DNA of 64,000 nucleotides, from positions 6,233 to 70,232 of the forward strand of contig NZ_JAIKXF010000049.1 in NCBI RefSeq assembly GCF_024684275.1, read 5' to 3'. This stretch comes from Ruminococcus sp. Its GTDB lineage: Bacteria > Bacillota_A > Clostridia > Oscillospirales > Ruminococcaceae. Made by a program: the position numbers and the translations under genes. Below are positions 53,137 through 61,689 of this stretch, one piece after another. Under the pieces are notes generated by a model. That model made no database searches. It was not told where the DNA came from and saw only the letters and a list, made by a program, of their open reading frames with translations. Position 1 is the stretch's first letter; the number at the start of each line of letters is the position of its first letter.

Positions 53137-53649
53137 ATGGAATTCAAAGAAGTTATCAAAAACCGTTATTCGTGCAAGAAGTACAGCGACAAACAGGTCG
53201 AACCGGAAAAGCTGACATTCATTCTGGAAGCAGGCAGACTTGCTCCCACTGCAAAAAATTTGCAGGAACAGCATATCTATGTGATACAGTCTGCTGAAAA
53301 GCTCGCTGTCATCGACAAGCTCACGCCCTGCCGCTACGGTGCGCCGACCGTTCTGGTGGTTGCCTTTGACAAGAACAACGTGTTCACCTATCCGGGGGAG
53401 AAGCGTGACTCCGGTGCAGAGGATGCGACGATAGTTGCTACACATCTGATTCTCGCTGCCGCAGATGAGGGCGTAGATAGCTGCTGGCTCAATTATTTTG
53501 ATCCCGACAAGGCTGCTGAACTGCTCGGTCTGTCTGAGAATGAGGAAGTGCTGATGATATTGGATCTCGGCTATGCCGCAGAGGGTGCAGGTCCGCTTCC
53601 GAACCACACCAGCAGAAAGCCACTGTCCGAAACAGTCACATATCTGTAA
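53137..53649 (+). CDS. Nitroreductase family protein (short type)
   Basis: A 170-aa FMN-dependent nitroreductase. NRYSCKKYSDKQV binds FMN phosphate, EAGRLAPTAKNLQEQHIYV is the central part, and GVDSCWLNYFDPDKAAELLGL and MILDLGYA finish the domain. Typical size for the small single-domain group. A second nitroreductase in the same operon suggests different substrates. AGGAGG precedes the start. Confidence 0.92.
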   Translation: MEFKEVIKNRYSCKKYSDKQVEPEKLTFILEAGRLAPTAKNLQEQHIYVIQSAEKLAVIDKLTPCRYGAPTVLVVAFDKNNVFTYPGEKRDSGAEDATIVATHLILAAADEGVDSCWLNYFDPDKAAELLGLSENEEVLMILDLGYAAEGAGPLPNHTSRKPLSETVTYL

Positions 53650-53669
53650 AAAGTCAGGAGGATCACATT

Positions 53670-54113
53670 ATGAAATCTATCGTCATCTATTTCAGTGCTG
53701 AAACAGGAAAAACCAGAAAGCTCGCAGAGGAGCTTGCAAAGAAGCTGGGCACAGATATTTTCGAGATCAAGCCTGAGCAGCCGTACACCGCCGCCGACAT
53801 GAAGTGGACAAATCCACTCGCCAGATGCAATAAGGAAAAGCTCGGCAAGAAGGACGTTCCCGTTTGCGGCAAGATCGAGAACTGGAGCGAATATGACACC
53901 GTTTATCTCGGTTTCCCGATCTGGTATTATGCCGCACCAAATGTGGTCAACACATTTTGCAAGGGCTATGACTGGAACGGAAAAACGCTGCATATCTTCG
54001 CCACATCAGGAAGCAGCGGCATTGGAAAAACTGCCGAAAAGCTGACACCGTATGTCAAAGGGGCATCTATTGCAGATGCAAAAAGGGTAACATCTGTATC
54101 TGAGATCGTATAA
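53670..54113 (+). CDS. Flavodoxin
   Basis: A 147-aa flavodoxin-like protein. IVIYFSAETGKTRKLAEEL is the FMN-phosphate loop (a variant of the T/SxTGxT form), VYLGFPIWYYAAPNVVNTF supplies an aromatic flavin-stacking residue, and IFATSGSSGIGK is the third loop. It probably carries electrons to the reductases of the operon. It is the last gene; no clear hairpin terminator follows directly. Confidence 0.9.
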   Translation: MKSIVIYFSAETGKTRKLAEELAKKLGTDIFEIKPEQPYTAADMKWTNPLARCNKEKLGKKDVPVCGKIENWSEYDTVYLGFPIWYYAAPNVVNTFCKGYDWNGKTLHIFATSGSSGIGKTAEKLTPYVKGASIADAKRVTSVSEIV

Positions 54114-54334
54114 GTAAAACGGCTGTAAAACGATTTGCAGAAATGCACTGCTATCTGAATCCGTGGATGCGGCAGGCATTTTGTGACGTTAGTTATATCC
54201 TAATTCTTCCGGTCTGTGCTGACAGTTTGGTTGTTGCGTTTTCTTTTGGTCTATCAGGATTCACACTTATATTTCTGTGTATCATAATGTATTAGCAATA
54301 TGTTTTACATTAAAAAATCACATTCACTCATTAC

Positions 54335-54372
54335 AAAAAAGCTCCCCATGTTATTACACAGGGAGCTTTTTT
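54335..54372. terminator. Terminator hairpin in the convergent intergenic region
   Basis: AAAAAAGCTCCC (54335-54346) pairs with GGGAGCTTTTTT (54361-54372). It can end the flavodoxin operon and the membrane protein gene on the other strand. Confidence 0.85.
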
Positions 54373-54403
54373 CATTTCTATCCATAATTATTTAATATTC
54401 GTT

Positions 54404-54823
54404 TTATGCAAGGCTTGTATAATACTTTTTATATGCCTTTGGCACTTCTACAATGACGTATTCATCATGGTCATATACCTTAACAGGGTTAGTCAGCCAT
54501 GCACTGAATTTATCAGCTGCTGAATATATCATCTCTTTGCCAACTTCTTTTTTATTCTTTCTGTTGCACTTGTTGAATGAAATGTCATCGATCTTATTGA
54601 CCAATTCGTTTTTTGACTTATTGATCCTAATTTCAACTGTTGATGCCTGACTTGAAAGATATAATGACATAGGAAAGACATATATGCAAATAGCAGCAAA
54701 TAAAGCGGTTATCATCTGCCATTTGAAATAAGTCTTATCTATTGCTAATAAAACAAAGCCAATAGCAAAAATAACAGCACCTATGATCAGAAATACGGAT
54801 AAATATCTTTTAAAAGTATTCAT
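54404..54823 (-). CDS. Small membrane protein of unknown function
   Basis: A 139-aa protein with two N-terminal membrane segments (about 10-30 and 38-60) and a cytosolic, Lys-rich C-terminal part ending in YDHDEYVIVEVPKAYKKYY. I do not recognise a family. GAGGTGA supports MNTFKRYLS at 54823 over the GTG three codons earlier. It is the last of three small membrane genes on this strand. Confidence 0.65.
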   Translation of the reverse strand: MNTFKRYLSVFLIIGAVIFAIGFVLLAIDKTYFKWQMITALFAAICIYVFPMSLYLSSQASTVEIRINKSKNELVNKIDDISFNKCNRKNKKEVGKEMIYSAADKFSAWLTNPVKVYDHDEYVIVEVPKAYKKYYTSLA

Positions 54824-54906
54824 AAATTTCACCTCAATTAATTAAACAGGGATAATTCTGTTGTTTGCAGCATAGTTAATAATTTTATCTCGGATATATT
54901 ATTGCT

Positions 54907-55137
54907 TTAATTATTCTTTTTGTGTTTAAAATACTGGATTACGCAGTTCATGCATAATAATGCAATAAGGAAAATCACACAGCTAACAGTGGTTTGACTG
55001 ATCAATGCCAGGATAAATGATATTAAGCAGAAAATGCATCCTATGATAGATACTGCTAAATATATTTTTGTATTTACAAACTTGTCAGGTGTTTTTGTCC
55101 CGTAATTACTTTCGAACATTTTTCTAAGCTTATTCAT
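54907..55137 (-). CDS. Small two-segment membrane protein
   Basis: A 76-aa protein. The N-terminus is basic (MNKLRKMFESNYG), two hydrophobic segments lie at about 26-45 and 50-70, and the tail is KHKKNN. No family recognised. A weak GAGATA site precedes the start. Confidence 0.55.
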   Translation of the reverse strand: MNKLRKMFESNYGTKTPDKFVNTKIYLAVSIIGCIFCLISFILALISQTTVSCVIFLIALLCMNCVIQYFKHKKNN

Positions 55138-55197
55138 TGTATTTATCTCTATTTCACATTCATGATGTTTGTATTAATTAATTGGTTTATATGTTAT

Positions 55198-55416
55198 TCA
55201 GAAATTGTGTTTTGGATAGCGGCTGTTCATATATCGGCACAGTACATAATCAATAAGAAGTGAAACTGTCCAGATGAGAAGAAGCAGATCGCTTCTTGGA
55301 TGTTCAATTGATTTAACTCTGAAAATATCATATAATTCAGCAGCACTGAATAAGACACAAAGTATCTTGCTGAATCCTGTGAGTTTCTGTAATGTGTTAA
55401 AAGTAAGCTTTTTCAT
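55198..55416 (-). CDS. Small membrane protein of unknown function
   Basis: A 72-aa protein with two hydrophobic segments and a basic end (CRYMNSRYPKHNF). The start MKKLTF at 55416 is supported by AAAGGAAATG; the frame is open 23 codons further but without a ribosome site. First of three small membrane genes. Confidence 0.55.
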   Translation of the reverse strand: MKKLTFNTLQKLTGFSKILCVLFSAAELYDIFRVKSIEHPRSDLLLLIWTVSLLIDYVLCRYMNSRYPKHNF

Positions 55417-55692
55417 AAGATCATTTCCTTTCAGTATTTTCATTCGGAAGCCTTTTTCCGTTTCCATGATCTTATTATACATCATAAAAAAGTCTTTGTC
55501 CTGTGTTTAAGCTTACAGAACATTACATCTTTGAAATGTTACATTTATCATTATACAACACCGCCGCCGATATGTCAATATACGGATATACTAAAAGCGC
55601 GAAGCCAACACTGCCATTTTCGTGCTGGAATTAATATCTGAACCACTTTTTTCCGCCATCGCTGCTATTTCCTGAATTATATGCCTGAATCG
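55417..55692. other. Intergenic region
   Basis: About 275 bases. A TATAAT-like sequence near 55471 on the minus strand could serve the small membrane genes. No gene or strong hairpin was seen. Confidence 0.35.
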
Positions 55693-55956
55693 TCATGGGA
55701 GGTCGAACACTACCTTTGCAGGCACACAGAGCGCGGCGATCGTGTATTCATAGTCTGAACCGTATGATGCCTCCATTCGTGAGGCGCTAAGGTGGACCGT
55801 TGCGTACAGCACCTTAAAATCATACATAGGTGCAATTGTCCCTGATCCCGACATAAGCACAAGCTTCGGCCTGCTTATATCTCCGCATCTGAATATGTGA
55901 AGTTTATGTCCGTTTACTTCAACATATTCAAGGTCATTTCTAAGACTATTTTTCAT
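55693..55956 (-). pseudogene. Truncated alpha/beta-hydrolase remnant
   Basis: The first ~50 residues read LEYVEVNGHKLHIFRCG then LVLMSGSGTIAPMYDFK, the N-terminal strand and oxyanion loop of an alpha/beta-hydrolase. After KVLY the frame turns into unrelated sequence and stops at 87 aa. No nucleophile elbow (GxSxG) follows. It is a broken gene next to a copy of the 157-bp repeat. Confidence 0.65.
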
Positions 55957-56040
55957 TTTAACCTCATATATGGTATTATTATTCTGACCGCTGTCATAAT
56001 TGATATGGCAGCGGTTATCTGTTTTATCAGACTCTATTTA

Positions 56041-56196
56041 TATAAGCAGACTGAAACCGAACCTCCTCTGCTCAGTGCACGAAACGGCTGACCGCTCCGG
56101 ACACAAGGTTTTCAGATCAGGCAGGACTTATTTGCATTTATCGGCTGTGTCTTTCAACAGTCAGAAAGTGAACGCTGACATATAACAGATAACATT
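56041..56196 (+). repeat. ~157-bp dispersed repeat, copy 1
   Basis: About 93% identical by eye to 61353-61510, same orientation. The right two thirds (from ACACAAGGTTTTCAGATCAG onward) are almost identical. It lies between a truncated hydrolase and an unrelated gene. No ORF. Confidence 0.9.
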
Positions 56197-56278
56197 TGAT
56201 AATAACCTAAAATAATAGAGTGTTTACAATAAACCTCACTCCGCTGTTATCTGAAAACTGCCTGATCTCGGAAAACAT

Positions 56279-56791
56279 TTATATTTCTACATCAAATTCC
56301 ACTGTTGTATTTGCCAGATCAAGTGCCATCTGAGCTTCAGCAAGAAGTGCTGAGGTCTCATCAAGGTCTTTTTTTGCAGCAGTGACATCATAGTTGCTGT
56401 GGATATATTCAATGAAGTTGGAAGAATGGGAGAAACTGCTGTTTACCCTTTCCTTAGGCAGACGAGCTGCCATTCTTTCAAGTTTCTTCTTTCTTGCTGT
56501 CAGCTGAGGTATATATACAAGCATCTGATCAATAGTCATATCAAATCCCGAGATTACATAGGACAGATTGAATTGGTTGATACTGTGCTTCAGACTGATA
56601 ACTTGTTTTTCAATATTCTGAAGCTCTGCCTGCATTTCGCTATATGAGTATTCAGGGCGAGCCAGTTCAATATCTTCCTGAATAGCAGCTGTGAACACTG
56701 CGGACTTCTGCTCTTTATCAAGCAGAGCACTATGTAATTCATTAAGTCTTTTCAGTTCTTTTGCAGCCTGTGCTGATGTCATTTTTTTCAT
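56279..56791 (-). CDS. Coiled-coil protein of unknown function
   Basis: A 170-aa, mostly helical cytosolic protein with two coiled-coil-like parts (about 8-75 and 95-165), beginning MKKMTSAQAAKELKRLNELH. The pattern ALLDKEQKSAVFTAAIQED and an internal LKHSINQFN recall small helical families such as DIP1984, but the match is not convincing. An AGGAGG-like site lies upstream. The next gene on the strand (56834-57214) may be in the same transcript. Confidence 0.6.
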   Translation of the reverse strand: MKKMTSAQAAKELKRLNELHSALLDKEQKSAVFTAAIQEDIELARPEYSYSEMQAELQNIEKQVISLKHSINQFNLSYVISGFDMTIDQMLVYIPQLTARKKKLERMAARLPKERVNSSFSHSSNFIEYIHSNYDVTAAKKDLDETSALLAEAQMALDLANTTVEFDVEI

Positions 56792-56833
56792 TTTTGTATT
56801 CCTCCTATAAACTGATTCTTTTATCAGATATTT

Positions 56834-57214
56834 TCATACACCTAAAATATAAAAGCCATTATACTCCTTTGCTTCATTGAGCCAGGCAATAAGCACTTCA
56901 TAGCCTTCCGGCTTAGATTGCAGCGCACGTTCTATGATCTCATTGACCATGTCCTGTTTATAATATGTGATGCCCCAAGGATCAAGGTATCCTTCTGTCA
57001 TGTTGGGATGAACACCATTACCAAATATCGGACCATATACTGAATACAAAGGTTTATCTCCATGTACATAAAGTGAATCGTATTCCCAGTTGCTGCTCTG
57101 TTTCATGATATTCTCTAATGATTGATCTTGAGATGATTTACATAACTGCAACTCAAAAAAACATGAACCGCCATATTGTCTTCTTTCTTCCTGCGACTGA
57201 AATTTTAAAAACAT
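56834..57214 (-). CDS. Small cytosolic protein of unknown function
   Basis: A 126-aa protein. NWEYDSLYVHGDKPLYSVYG and LDPWGITYYKQDMVNEIIE stand out, with aromatic residues towards the C-terminus (WLNEAKEYNGFYILGV). No family recognised; length and composition are compatible with an immunity-type protein, but no toxin lies beside it. AAAGGAAG precedes the start at 57214. Confidence 0.6.
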   Translation of the reverse strand: MFLKFQSQEERRQYGGSCFFELQLCKSSQDQSLENIMKQSSNWEYDSLYVHGDKPLYSVYGPIFGNGVHPNMTEGYLDPWGITYYKQDMVNEIIERALQSKPEGYEVLIAWLNEAKEYNGFYILGV

Positions 57215-57249
57215 GGTTCTTCCTTTCTGCTTAGAAGCTAAAAATCATA

Positions 57250-57366
57250 TCAGGTATTTTTATATTTGAGATCAAATTCACGTGCAGTTTCCTTGAGAGA
57301 GATGCCGATACGACTGTCGCAGAAGAATTGATTGTAATGATCAAGAAGTACTTCACCTATTCCCAT
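57250..57366 (-). CDS. 38-aa small ORF with strong ribosome site
   Basis: ATG at 57366 preceded by TGAGGAGATATTG. It encodes MGIGEVLLDHYNQFF, then a helix-like stretch with ISLKETAREFDLKYKNT at the end. It lies 35 nt before the 126-aa gene on the same strand. It could be a small protein or the remnant of a larger gene. Confidence 0.4.
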   Translation of the reverse strand: MGIGEVLLDHYNQFFCDSRIGISLKETAREFDLKYKNT

Positions 57367-57415
57367 CAATATCTCCTCAGTGTTGATCAATAATAATCAA
57401 CATATATTTTGGCTC

Positions 57416-58663
57416 TCAATCCAGATATGTAACTTTGTCCGAATTATAAAACTCTGTGCCTTCTGCAAGAACAAGCCCATTCCCGTAATCAACAAAATTA
57501 TTCCTGACCGAGAAATCGCTGAACCATCCGTCCACTGCATAAATCCTTCTTGACGTTTCCTCTGCACCGTAGGGCTGATCCATATAGAGAGTATTATTCT
57601 CAAAAACATGATGATAGCCCCAGCCTTCAACTTGTTCATGCACCTCAAATGCTGCAACTATCTTGACATTTCCATTCCTGTAACCAACATTATCATGGAT
57701 ATAACAGTCATTTCCCTTGAGGTCGAGGAAGCTGCCTGCATAGTTTGCACCGGTCATTCCGTCGCCGTAAAATGTGCATCCGCCTATCTCAGTACCGTTG
57801 GTATACTCTTTAACGTCAACGTGCTCTGCTGCGACATTTTTAAACGTACAATCCATTACCTTGTTATAGTCACATCTGAAGTCAAACTCTGTTTTTTCCT
57901 TGGAGCTTCCGATATAAACTCCTTCTCCGTAACCCGGTGAAACAAGACCTGTGTCGTGTATATAGCACGACTTTATCGTGCAGCATGAGCTTCCGTCGCG
58001 GATAGCGACTGCCTCAGCACCAATGTCATATATCTCGCAGTTCTGTATCAGAGTATTGTTGGAATTATCAAGGACTATTCCCTTCTGAGCGTTGGAAAGG
58101 ATAAGGCTGTCTATGCGCCAGTAGTCGCCAGTGATATGTAAAACATAGTTGTGCTCAGGCGATGAACATTTAAGCACAGGCGGATCATTTTTATCAAGGG
58201 CTTCAAGAGTTATTGGCAGATCAGAGGTCCCCTCCGCTTCCGAATAGACCTTCTGCCTTTGTAGATCGTATTCTCCCGGAGAGACCTTTATTATATCGCC
58301 AGCCTTTGCATTTTTCACAGCAGTACGCAGTTCCGAAGCAGTTGATACAATGGTCACTTTACCTGCAAGCTGAGCTTCGATAAGAGCCCTTCGCATAAGG
58401 CACAAGTCGAACACATCAAGCCTGTTATCCTCACATAGATCTGCTGCTTTCCAGTTTTCCAGATTAGTATCCGGCACAGCAAGCAGCCATTTCTGAAACA
58501 GTATAAGATCAGCGATACTTAGTTCACCGTCACCATTCACATCGCCTGCGACTGTCTCCGCAGCAATGGCTTTGAACTGTCTATCAGCGGCGTATTGACC
58601 TGACAAAGCGGCTAATGAACCACAAAGGAATGCCGCCAAAACTTTAAATACCTGCTTTTTCAT
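57416..58663 (-). CDS. Secreted beta-helix protein with N-terminal dockerin (polysaccharide lyase-like)
   Basis: A 415-aa protein. Signal peptide about 1-35; type I dockerin about 38-98 (GDVNGDGELSIAD and ADLCEDNRLDVFD); then a right-handed parallel beta-helix with NAKAGDIIKVSPGEYDL, the N-terminal cap of many pectate lyase-like proteins, and repeated turns such as NTLIQNCEIYDI and CTIKSCYIHDTG. This fits PL6/PL1-like enzymes or Beta_helix hydrolases; catalytic residues cannot be assigned. The dockerin at the N-terminus is unusual in order. The start at 58663 follows AAGGGG. Confidence 0.82.
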   Translation of the reverse strand: MKKQVFKVLAAFLCGSLAALSGQYAADRQFKAIAAETVAGDVNGDGELSIADLILFQKWLLAVPDTNLENWKAADLCEDNRLDVFDLCLMRRALIEAQLAGKVTIVSTASELRTAVKNAKAGDIIKVSPGEYDLQRQKVYSEAEGTSDLPITLEALDKNDPPVLKCSSPEHNYVLHITGDYWRIDSLILSNAQKGIVLDNSNNTLIQNCEIYDIGAEAVAIRDGSSCCTIKSCYIHDTGLVSPGYGEGVYIGSSKEKTEFDFRCDYNKVMDCTFKNVAAEHVDVKEYTNGTEIGGCTFYGDGMTGANYAGSFLDLKGNDCYIHDNVGYRNGNVKIVAAFEVHEQVEGWGYHHVFENNTLYMDQPYGAEETSRRIYAVDGWFSDFSVRNNFVDYGNGLVLAEGTEFYNSDKVTYLD

Positions 58664-59025
58664 AATGCACCCCTTTTCATTTTGCAGCAAAGCTCTTATT
58701 TATCTCTCATTACAAAACCGGTCATCTTATTCACATATTTTGAAAGACATTTTTCTCAGATCCGGACATACCCCAGAAGAATACGAAAGAAATCAATACT
58801 GCCGCAAATACACTTTTGAAAATACACATAAATGAAATCAATGTACACCAATGTAATAGTTTTCAAGAACCATTAGGCTTCTGAACAATATTTAAGTTTC
58901 ACTATGTTTCCGAAGCAATACCAGTTCTGAAACTATGCCGGGAATTTGCGATATTGGGCTTCCTCTAAATAATCCATGTTCTTGTTGATTAGCTATAGTA
59001 AGATCAATGACATCTAAGTTCGCCC
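58664..59025. other. Intergenic region
   Basis: About 360 AT-rich bases between the beta-helix gene start and the amidohydrolase stop. No convincing gene, hairpin or repeat was seen; it must contain the beta-helix gene promoter. Confidence 0.45.
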
Positions 59026-59853
59026 TCAGAAATATAAAGCAGCAGTGTTCTCACCGAGTATCATTTCTATTTCATGTTCACTCAGCGGCAGATCCATGAT
59101 TCTTCTGATGTCGCTTACAGGATTTCCGAAAGGATAATCCGAGCCGAAGGAAAAACGTTCACAGCCTATTTTACGAAAAAATCCAGCTGCTTTGTCATCA
59201 TTCTCCCACAGATCATTATGTATACGATGTATGCAGTGCTCACCGCTGAATGCAATAGATGTATCAAACAGTGCATTGGGGCAGCTGCTCGCGATCTCTT
59301 CGATCGTTTCAGGTTCTGATGCTGCAAGATGTGTCAAAACAAACGGTATATCAGGATACGCATTCACAACAGGAATGATATGCGACATATCAGTATACTC
59401 ATTCATATGTACTCTCGAAGTTTCTCCGCAGTGAAAAGTTATCGGAATATGATTTTTATTGCAGTAACTGTATATCTTTTCAAGTCCGTCAGAATCAGGC
59501 TCAAACTCCTGTATCCCGTTATGCATTTTTATTCCTTTTGCGCCTTTTTCAAAGTATTCGGCAACTTCTTCAACCGACATATCAGGATGGATGCTTACTA
59601 AAGGGATCAGATTTTTATGTTCCCTGCAAATCCGCAATGTCCAGTCGTTTGTTTTGGAAAGGCTTTTCAGCGGAGCAAAATTGGCAACAACTGAATAGCT
59701 TATCAAGCCCTCACTCATTTTGTGCTGCAAATCAGATACTGTTCCCTTTCCAAGTCCTGATAACGGTTCCATTCTATGATAATCGGTAAATCTGTCAATT
59801 ACTTTTTTTGCAATTTCATCTGCGTACAGATGTGTATGTCCATCAATTATCTT
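59026..59853 (-). CDS. Amidohydrolase family metal-dependent hydrolase
   Basis: A 275-aa TIM-barrel hydrolase of the amidohydrolase-2 type. IDGHTHLYADE gives the HxH metal pair; ITFHCGETSR and VLTHLAASEPETIEEIA give further metal-site His; FSFGSDYPFGNPV gives the final Asp. It would hydrolyse or decarboxylate a small ring or amide compound; the substrate is unknown. A TTG start at 59853 has AAGAAGGA upstream and is preferred to the ATG 11 codons earlier, which covers the ribosome site. Last of three genes on this strand. Confidence 0.88.
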   Translation of the reverse strand, partial: KIIDGHTHLYADEIAKKVIDRFTDYHRMEPLSGLGKGTVSDLQHKMSEGLISYSVVANFAPLKSLSKTNDWTLRICREHKNLIPLVSIHPDMSVEEVAEYFEKGAKGIKMHNGIQEFEPDSDGLEKIYSYCNKNHIPITFHCGETSRVHMNEYTDMSHIIPVVNAYPDIPFVLTHLAASEPETIEEIASSCPNALFDTSIAFSGEHCIHRIHNDLWENDDKAAGFFRKIGCERFSFGSDYPFGNPVSDIRRIMDLPLSEHEIEMILGENTAALYF

Positions 59854-59894
59854 CAAAAAATATCCTTCTTTCTTGTTATAGATCATGTCACTAT

Positions 59895-60794
59895 TCAGAA
59901 AAGATCCAGCATACTGTCGAGATAGATCTCTTCACGGACAGTCAGCTGGTATTCCGGCTTTGTGAGATAATAAAGCAGAAATTCCAGATTGACAGCACTT
60001 CCGAGGCCTCTGCCTTCTATTTTGAAATTAGAAAAACCGAGGGGCAGATAGGTGCATATTATGTCATCTGTACTGATAAATGCTGTATTTTTCATTGCCT
60101 TTGAAAAACGGTATCCTTCTTTGGCATCAGGTGCGGTACAGATGTGATCGGGACAGTTTTCTCCCAGATTTTTACGGCTGACATTTTCATAGCACGCTTT
60201 TCTGTCTTTACAGTAAAACGAGCAGCATTCATTGCACAGAAATTCGACTTTATCTTTCTGGAACTGCGAGAGTGTATCAAGTTTATCGTACAGCTTATTC
60301 AGTCGGAAATCAGGAATAACATATTTAAAATCACTCCGGTCGGTTTCCTTTAAAAACTGATCAAAATCAATCTGGACCTTTGTAGTTGATGAAACAAAAT
60401 AAAGGCTGTGATAATTATTTTTAATATGTTCAAGCAGAAGATCCGAGTAGATTATCACACCGTTCTGTACACCTTTGCTTCCGGCGAAAAGCTCACACAG
60501 GGCATTGCATTTCCTGTCATTGAGATGTTCAGGTTTTATAAGCGAATTGCTGAAAGTGAGCCTTGAAGAAATACCGTATTCATTCATAAGTGCGAGTACA
60601 TCTTCAGCTTCACATTCGCCGAATCCGACACGTCCCCCGCCCCAGACACAGTCAGCCGGAGCACCGTATACAGACGCTATTTCACACCAGTCGTAGAAAT
60701 ATTCCCGATGCTCACGATACAGCGGCAAAAACACACTGTATAGGTCATAGAACTCAAACAGTCCCGGAAGATGAAAATAAGCTTTATCAGTCAT
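59895..60794 (-). CDS. Unknown protein with Cys cluster, U32-peptidase-like end
   Basis: A 299-aa protein. GGGRVGFGECEAEDVLALM is near the N-terminus. A Cys-rich segment at about 195-225 (CNECCSFYCKDRKACY and CPDHIC) could bind an Fe-S cluster. TYLPLGFSNFKIEGRGLG near the end recalls the GxxxFKIEGR string of U32 peptidases/prephenate-synthase-like proteins. These are only partial resemblances. It overlaps the previous gene by 8 nt and precedes the amidohydrolase by about 40 nt. Confidence 0.6.
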   Translation of the reverse strand: MTDKAYFHLPGLFEFYDLYSVFLPLYREHREYFYDWCEIASVYGAPADCVWGGGRVGFGECEAEDVLALMNEYGISSRLTFSNSLIKPEHLNDRKCNALCELFAGSKGVQNGVIIYSDLLLEHIKNNYHSLYFVSSTTKVQIDFDQFLKETDRSDFKYVIPDFRLNKLYDKLDTLSQFQKDKVEFLCNECCSFYCKDRKACYENVSRKNLGENCPDHICTAPDAKEGYRFSKAMKNTAFISTDDIICTYLPLGFSNFKIEGRGLGSAVNLEFLLYYLTKPEYQLTVREEIYLDSMLDLF

Positions 60795-61224
60795 TGTTTT
60801 TCTTCACGCACTTATTCATTGTTTCATTAGCTTCTTCATCCCATACCGTTCTCTCAGGACCGAGAGTGCCATACATCGTGTTTTCAAAAGAGTATACACT
60901 CTTGCCTGTTTTGATAAGTCTCTCGTTGTCGACATCATCACTGAATGTACCGAGACGGGCGTAAATATCCTGAGTGATCTCATAGTCATACTGCTCACGC
61001 CCCTCACGGCTGGTGTACATTATTTCCGCAAAGTATCGTTTCGTATCATTATCATAATAAGCTGTCCAGTTATTGCCTTGTTTTTTGTTTTTCATAACAT
61101 TTATCCTTTTCTGCCAACATGCTTTTATTGGCTCGGCTGCCCAGCCGTGTTCGTCCATATCAAGCTCTGCTTTCTCGGACTGGTGACGAAGGAGCAAACA
61201 CAGATATTTCGATAATTCGTTCAT
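60787..61224 (-). CDS. Protein with a KptA (Tpt1) N-terminal remnant joined to an unknown domain
   Basis: As read from the ATG at 61224 (strong GGGAGGAG site), residues 1-35 match the start of RNA 2'-phosphotransferase: LSKYLCLLLRHQSEKAEL then LDMDEHGWA. After IKACWQKR the sequence is unrelated: MKNKKQGNNWTAYYDNDTKR and onward, about 102 aa, to the stop. A second ribosome site (AAAAGGAT) precedes this internal ATG at 61095. So the true product may be only the second part, with a dead KptA fragment in front, or a 145-aa fusion. Neither part contains the KptA catalytic core (the His and two Arg further on). Confidence 0.65.
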   Translation of the reverse strand: MNELSKYLCLLLRHQSEKAELDMDEHGWAAEPIKACWQKRINVMKNKKQGNNWTAYYDNDTKRYFAEIMYTSREGREQYDYEITQDIYARLGTFSDDVDNERLIKTGKSVYSFENTMYGTLGPERTVWDEEANETMNKCVKKNND

Positions 61225-61265
61225 TTTCTCCTCCCATTACTTGTTATTTCATTTATTCTATACTT

Positions 61266-61294
61266 AGTATAACATAATAGCGCCTTAAAATCAA
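61266..61294 (-). promoter_or_regulatory. Promoter of the KptA-remnant/amidohydrolase operon
   Basis: Minus strand TTGATT (61289-61294), 17-nt spacer, TATACT (61266-61271). Confidence 0.68.
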
Positions 61295-61316
61295 TAGAAA
61301 TCTCGCATTATAAATC

Positions 61317-61347
61317 ACTCCATGTGCATAAACACAGGGAGTTTTGG
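61317..61347 (+). terminator. Possible terminator remnant before repeat copy 2
   Basis: ACTCCATGTG (61317-61326) pairs imperfectly with CACAGGGAGT (61333-61342), with a TTTT run. No gene precedes it on this strand, so it may be a remnant. Confidence 0.35.
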
Positions 61348-61352
61348 CTTTT

Positions 61353-61510
61353 TATAAGAGCAGACTGGAACCGAACCGCCTCTGCTCAGTGTAAGAAGCG
61401 GCTGACCGCTACGAACACAAGGTTTTCAGATCAGGCAGGACTTATTTGCATTTATCGGCTGTGTCTCTCAACAGTCAGAAAGTGAACGCTGACATATAAC
61501 AGATAACATT
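61353..61510 (+). repeat. ~157-bp dispersed repeat, copy 2
   Basis: See copy 1 at 56041-56196. The same orientation, about 93% identity by eye, no ORF. It sits in the 465-base gap between the KptA-remnant operon and the LRR/peptidase gene. Confidence 0.9.
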
Positions 61511-61628
61511 ATCTATTATTTTTCGCATCATATCACGCTCATTTATTTTTAGTTTGTGGTATGTTGCCATTATTCTCAAAACTATACAAGAGCTATTATT
61601 CCTGAATTATGCTGTATGATAAAAATAT

Positions 61629-61652
61629 CGCCGCATAAATGCGGCGTTTTTT
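61629..61652. terminator. Terminator of the LRR/cysteine-peptidase-like gene
   Basis: CGCCGCAT (61629-61636) pairs with ATGCGGCG (61639-61646). T6 follows on the plus strand and a T-rich tail on the minus strand, where the LRR gene ends. Confidence 0.8.
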
Positions 61653-61689
61653 AAGTATAAATCATTATACAAGATCTGCAAAAAAAGAA

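Noticed and set aside
55957..56278. CRISPR-like or tandem repeat array near 56 kb
   Set aside because: Only single copies of a longer repeat are present; there is no regular repeat-spacer pattern anywhere in the window.
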